This document shows positions 60,160 to 64,000 of a DNA stretch of 64,000 bases, piece by piece; position 1 is the stretch's first letter; each line of letters begins with the position of its first letter. This stretch comes from an uncultured Psychrobacter sp. GTDB lineage: Bacteria; Pseudomonadota; Gammaproteobacteria; Pseudomonadales; Moraxellaceae. Made by a program: the position numbers and the translations under genes. Below the pieces are notes generated by a model. It made no database searches. It saw nothing but the letters and a program-made list of their open reading frames with translations, and was not told the DNA's origin. The stretch spans positions 62,001 to 126,000 of the forward strand of contig NZ_CANKZC010000002.1 in NCBI RefSeq assembly GCF_947488565.1, given 5' to 3'.

Positions 60160-60195
60160 GGTTATTATCCTTTTATTGCCCTTATACTTCGGTTC

Positions 60196-62319
60196 TTAAG
60201 CTTCACTAGCTTCGGTATCGATACGGAGCAGCTCATCACCATCAGCCACCGAGTCACCTGCTGCAAACAATAACTCTGCCACTACCCCATCAGTCGGTGC
60301 GGTAATGGTATGTTCGATTTTCATTGCTTCAATAACAGCGAGTGGCTCACCTTTTTTGACTGTGTCGCCAACTTTTACTTTAAATGCCACTACCTGACCT
60401 GGCATTGGTGACTTCAAGCTGCCGACCGCTGCAGACTCTTCGCCCACGTGCGCCATGATATCGATCAGCGTAATCTCGTCACGACCGCTGTCGGTGAACA
60501 CATAAACGATCTCATTGTGTACCCAACTTTGAGCGCTAATACGTGCGCCATCAACCCATAAAGTATGATTGTGTGCGTCGCTGCTGGCGTAACTCACATT
60601 ACTCTCATAAACAATTTCTGTCTGAGCGGCTACATTAACATTATTTTGAGTGTCGTTACTTGCGATCTCTTTTTCAATAATCAATGTAAAGCTGCTGGTA
60701 TTTTTAGCACCCTTTTTGCTGTCAGAATAATGTGCGTTGTGCCAATTACTAATACGAGCACTATAAGCTTGCTCATCATAAACCAAGCTAAACGATCTTG
60801 TATAATCGTTATACGCACGAAAACCAGTAGGCTTACTAAATGGGTCTACATCTGTACCTTGAGCAGCGCCTTCACTGGCAAGCTGCTGCGTAATAGCAGT
60901 CACAACCAACGTCGATAACTCAAGCGGATGCTGATCAAATAGCTCGTCCGCTTCACGCTCTATCAGTGCCGTATCGAGATTGGCTTTACTAAATGACTCA
61001 GTATTAAGAATATAACGCAAAAACGCCACATTCGTCGGTAAGCCAACGATGCGCGTTTGTGCCAATGCGCGATCAAGCTTGGCCAATGCTTGCTCGCGCG
61101 TTGGCGCATGAACGATAAGCTTGGCAATCATAGAGTCGTAAAACGGGCTGATTACATCGCCTTCGCGTACACCATCATCGATGCGCACGCCTGCGCTGTC
61201 ATTGTTAATTATAAAGGTACTATGTTCAGGCTTTTGATAGGTAAATAAAGTACCTGTCGCTGGTAAGAAGTCATTGTCAGGATTTTCAGCACAGATACGC
61301 GCTTCAATCGCATGACCATTGATCGCAAGCTCATCTTGCGTCTTTGGTAATGGCTGACCTGCCGCAACCAAAAGTTGCCATTCGACCAAGTCTACACCAG
61401 TAATGGCCTCACTGACTGGATGCTCAACTTGCAGACGGGTGTTCATCTCCATGAAATAAAAGCTCATAGCGCCTTCGCGCTGTTCAACGATGAATTCAAC
61501 CGTACCTGCACCAACATAGCTAACGGCACGCGCGGCTTCTATCGCTGCTGTCCCCATCGCTTTACGCATAGCCTCATCAACGCCTGGCGCCGGGGCTTCT
61601 TCTAGCACCTTTTGATGGCGACGCTGTACCGAGCAATCACGCTCAAAAAGATGCACATAGTTGCCATGCGTATCACCGAATACTTGGATCTCGATATGGC
61701 GTGGTTTGAGGGCGTATTTTTCAATCAATACTTGATCATTACCAAAGCTGGTAATCGCTTCACGGCGACATGAATCTAACAAGTCAATAAAGTCGCTACC
61801 CTGCTCTACGATACGCATGCCTTTACCGCCACCGCCGGCGCTGGCTTTAATCAATACCGGATAGCCAATATCATCTGCTTGCTGTTTTAAAAACTGGGCA
61901 TCTTGATTGTCACCATGATAACCCGGTATCAGTGGCACGCCTGCCGCTTCCATTAAACGCTTGGACTCAGACTTGCCGCCCATGGCGCAAATCGCATCGG
62001 CAGATGGACCAATAAAGACTAACCCTGCATCTTGACAGGCTTGCGCAAAATCCGCATTCTCACTTAAAAACCCATAACCCGGATGGATCGCTTGTGCGCC
62101 AACATCGAGAGCAATCGCAATGATCGCATCGCCTTTAAGATAGCTATCTTTCGGAGACGATCCACCCAAATAAACCGCTTCGTCACAGACAGCGACATGC
62201 TTGGCTTCGCGGTCAGCATCAGAATAAACAGCGACGGTATTCACACCCAGACGCCTGGCAGTCGCGGCCACCCGGCAGGCAATTTCACCACGGTTGGCGA
62301 TTAGAATTTTAGAAAACAT
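60196..62319 (-). CDS. liuD: 3-Methylcrotonyl-CoA carboxylase, biotin-containing alpha subunit
   Basis: 707 aa. The biotin carboxylase part (1-450) has ILIANRGEIACRVAATARRL, KASAGGGGKGMRIVE (glycine-rich ATP loop), FLEMNTRLQVEHPVSEAITG (here FMEMNTRLQ), and RDCSVQRRHQKVLEEAPAPG. A middle linker (about 480-620) is poorly conserved. The biotinyl domain has VIEAMKIEHTITAPTDGVV with the biotin Lys. Its use as the methylcrotonyl-CoA subunit is inferred from its position beside liuC, liuE and liuB; the related geranyl- and acetyl-CoA carboxylases are alternatives. BirA at 55.7 kb would biotinylate it. Confidence 0.94.
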   Translation of the reverse strand: MFSKILIANRGEIACRVAATARRLGVNTVAVYSDADREAKHVAVCDEAVYLGGSSPKDSYLKGDAIIAIALDVGAQAIHPGYGFLSENADFAQACQDAGLVFIGPSADAICAMGGKSESKRLMEAAGVPLIPGYHGDNQDAQFLKQQADDIGYPVLIKASAGGGGKGMRIVEQGSDFIDLLDSCRREAITSFGNDQVLIEKYALKPRHIEIQVFGDTHGNYVHLFERDCSVQRRHQKVLEEAPAPGVDEAMRKAMGTAAIEAARAVSYVGAGTVEFIVEQREGAMSFYFMEMNTRLQVEHPVSEAITGVDLVEWQLLVAAGQPLPKTQDELAINGHAIEARICAENPDNDFLPATGTLFTYQKPEHSTFIINNDSAGVRIDDGVREGDVISPFYDSMIAKLIVHAPTREQALAKLDRALAQTRIVGLPTNVAFLRYILNTESFSKANLDTALIEREADELFDQHPLELSTLVVTAITQQLASEGAAQGTDVDPFSKPTGFRAYNDYTRSFSLVYDEQAYSARISNWHNAHYSDSKKGAKNTSSFTLIIEKEIASNDTQNNVNVAAQTEIVYESNVSYASSDAHNHTLWVDGARISAQSWVHNEIVYVFTDSGRDEITLIDIMAHVGEESAAVGSLKSPMPGQVVAFKVKVGDTVKKGEPLAVIEAMKIEHTITAPTDGVVAELLFAAGDSVADGDELLRIDTEASEA

Positions 62320-62375
62320 AACTATCCCTGTGTCTTGTCATTTTTATTTGTCGTCTTGGCTATCGTTGTTTGCGT

Positions 62376-63170
62376 CTAGTCTACCGTCAACCAATCAGGC
62401 TTACGCTTTTGCAAAAACGCTTGCACGCCTTCCTTACCTTGTGTAGATGAACGGATATCAGCAATGCCTTTTACCGTATCGGCAATTAAGTCATCACTAA
62501 TAGGCGCGCCTGCAATATCATGCAACAGCTGCTTGCAAGTTTTAACCGCATCAGGGCTGTTTTTGACCATCTTGGCACAGAATGTTGCCACTGCCTCATC
62601 TAATGCTTCTTCGCTGACTCGCTCGTGGATAAAACCAAGCTGACGCGCTTTTTTGGCGTCAAACACTTCCGCACTTAAGAAATAACGCTGTGACGCTCTA
62701 GCACCTAGCGCTCTGATAACATAAGGGCTAATTGTTGCAGGGGCTAGCCCCAAACGCACTTCACTCAAGCAAAAGTTCGCAATCTTAACGGCGATAGCCA
62801 CATCACAAACGGCCACTAAACCCATACCACCTGCATAAACGTCGCCTTGAATAGCAGCAACTGTCGGCTTAGGACATTCATAGATAGTTTTAAGCATTTG
62901 CGCGAGTTTATCAGCGTCCGCTAGATTTTCTTCATAGCTATAATCTGCCATGGCACGCATCCAGTTAAGATCGGCACCTGCACAGAATGCTTTGCCGGCA
63001 GCCGCTAACACGATGACTCGCACATTATCATCAGTGCCAAGCGTGGTGAAAACTTCGGTCAGCTCAGCAATCATTTCATCATTAAAGGCATTACGTATTT
63101 CAGGACGGTTTAATGTCACCGTCGCTACGTGCTGCTCAATATCGACCAATAGGCTTTTATAGTTATTCAT
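62376..63170 (-). CDS. liuC: Methylglutaconyl-CoA hydratase-like enoyl-CoA hydratase
   Basis: 264-aa crotonase-family enzyme hydrating 3-methylglutaconyl-CoA to HMG-CoA. Key parts are VATVTLNRPEIRNAFNDEMI, the oxyanion-hole GKAFCAGADLNWMRAMADYS, and GDVYAGGMGLVAVCDVAIAV, with the second hole segment FCLSEVRLGLAPATISPYV. ADLNWMR with the following residues is typical of LiuC. It lies 57 bp before liuD and 231 bp after liuB. In that gap is a GTAGGGTGGGTTA-bounded element. Confidence 0.93.
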   Translation of the reverse strand: MNNYKSLLVDIEQHVATVTLNRPEIRNAFNDEMIAELTEVFTTLGTDDNVRVIVLAAAGKAFCAGADLNWMRAMADYSYEENLADADKLAQMLKTIYECPKPTVAAIQGDVYAGGMGLVAVCDVAIAVKIANFCLSEVRLGLAPATISPYVIRALGARASQRYFLSAEVFDAKKARQLGFIHERVSEEALDEAVATFCAKMVKNSPDAVKTCKQLLHDIAGAPISDDLIADTVKGIADIRSSTQGKEGVQAFLQKRKPDWLTVD

Positions 63171-63247
63171 ATATGATTGTCTCTATTTTTCATGGTAACT
63201 TTTGTATGACTTTTCTTTTAACGCCGTCATTATATTTTAGAAAAACT

Positions 63248-63378
63248 GTAGGGTGGGTTAGTTTTTCAAACTCTCTCAGAGAGTGCGGATAAAACGTAAC
63301 CCGCCATTTTGCATGATGGCTATTTAATGTTGTGACTATTTAATATTGGTGGGTTACGCTTACGCTAACCCACCCTAC
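63248..63378. repeat. GTAGGGTGGGTTA-bounded palindromic element, long copy
   Basis: 131 bp with perfect 13-bp ends GTAGGGTGGGTTA (63248-63260) / TAACCCACCCTAC (63366-63378). Nested inside are CGTAACCC/GGGTTACG, the hairpin ACTCTCT/AGAGAGT, and GCCAT/ATGGC. Located inside the liu cluster between liuB and liuC. Confidence 0.8.
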
Positions 63379-63401
63379 TATCTTTTCAAGTCGCTACCAA
63401 T

Positions 63402-64000
63402 CTACATTCTAAAGACCCCATAAGTCGTCTCTTCAATCGGTGCATTATAGGCAGCGCTAAGACCTAAAGCCAGTACGTTACGAGTATCAGCAGGATCAAT
63501 CACCCCATCATCCCACAGGCGCGCCGTCGCATAATAGGGATGGCCCTGCTTCTCATACATATCGAGAATCGGCTCTTTAAATGCAGCCTCATCCTCGCTA
63601 CTCCATTCTTCGCCCTTACGGTCGAAATTATCACGCTTGACGGTTGCCAGTACTGAGGCTGCTTGCTCACCGCCCATGACAGAGATACGCGCGTTTGGCC
63701 ACATCCATAAGAAACGAGGACTATAAGCACGGCCACACATGCCGTAGTTACCGGCACCAAATGAGCCACCGACAATAACGGTAAACTTCGGCACTTTGGC
63801 GTTGGCAACTGCCATCACCATCTTAGCACCGTGACGAGCGATACCTTCGTTTTCATACTTACGGCCAACCATAAAGCCAGTAATATTCTGCAAAAATACC
63901 AATGGGATTTTACGCTTACAACATAGTTCAATGAAGTGTGTGCCTTTTTGCGCTGACTCACTAAACAAGATACCGTTATTGGCAATAATACCGACTGGCA
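63402..64000 (-). CDS. liuB: 3-Methylcrotonyl-CoA carboxylase beta subunit, partial
   Basis: The C-terminal ~200 residues of the carboxyltransferase subunit; the N-terminal part lies beyond the right edge. Reading inward from the edge, the frame gives [18 protein letters not shown], then [17 protein letters not shown], the core [37 protein letters not shown], and a C-terminal [20 protein letters not shown]. These are the signatures of MccB/LiuB. It is the first gene of the liu run in the direction of transcription. Confidence 0.93.
   Translation of the reverse strand, partial: PVGIIANNGILFSESAQKGTHFIELCCKRKIPLVFLQNITGFMVGRKYENEGIARHGAKMVMAVANAKVPKFTVIVGGSFGAGNYGMCGRAYSPRFLWMWPNARISVMGGEQAASVLATVKRDNFDRKGEEWSSEDEAAFKEPILDMYEKQGHPYYATARLWDDGVIDPADTRNVLALGLSAAYNAPIEETTYGVFRM

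Overview
The window reads as chromosomal backbone of a Psychrobacter-like member of the Moraxellaceae (Gammaproteobacteria). This rests on overall protein character (moderate-GC coding DNA with AT-rich gaps), on SMC rather than MukB, on the gene groupings (lepA-lepB-rnc-era-recO-pdxJ; smc-zipA-ligA; cysM-rlmD-relA beside a GacS/BarA kinase), and on a complete leucine-degradation set. I ran no database search, so genus is inference.

Layout. 0-4.2 kb (minus): the 5' part of a crotonase gene and a hybrid GacS/BarA-type sensor kinase. 4.7-12.6 kb (plus): cysM, a PolB-like exonuclease, rlmD, relA, mutM and a small exported protein. 12.7-16.2 kb (minus): typA and an OmpA-family porin. 16.9-17.4 kb (plus): a lone FimT/GspH-like pseudopilin. 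17.5-24.9 kb (minus): pdxJ, recO, era, rnc, a DUF4845 protein, lepB and lepA, the classic signal-peptidase/RNase III/Era cluster. 25.4-33.8 kb (minus): a full group-2 capsule export set in the order kpsM-T-E-D-C-S, with no serotype-specific glycosyltransferase genes. 34.0-34.6 kb (minus): elongator tRNA-Met and rnpB. 34.7-38.0 kb (minus): bioA-bioD, then coaD-ferredoxin. 38.2-45.2 kb: smpB, a RarD-like exporter divergent from an Lrp-type regulator, a small membrane protein, YgiQ and two lipoproteins. 45.4-54.1 kb (minus): a glutaredoxin-MauE fusion, ligA, zipA and smc. 54.3-57.4 kb: a DUF4298-like protein, a TauE/SafE permease (minus), birA and coaX. 57.7-64.0 kb (minus): liuA, liuE, liuD, liuC and a partial liuB, which take isovaleryl-CoA to acetoacetate and acetyl-CoA.

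Functional links. Biotin synthesis (bioAD), biotin attachment (birA) and a biotin-dependent carboxylase (liuBD) all occur here; coaD and coaX both serve CoA synthesis. Stringent response (relA), ribosome-associated factors (typA, lepA, era, rlmD, smpB, rnc) and RNase P RNA make this a translation-rich segment.

I found no CRISPR array, prophage, transposase or defence island. The least-explained DNA lies between genes: four copies of a ~130-bp nested inverted-repeat element (36.9, 44.4, 54.2, 57.5 kb), two elements bounded by a GTAGGGTGGGTTA palindrome (46.4 and 63.3 kb), a ~130-nt multi-hairpin element between ligA and the glutaredoxin-MauE gene, and a palindromic element inside the leucine cluster. 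These are the best candidates for undescribed biology, as small non-autonomous mobile elements or structured RNAs.
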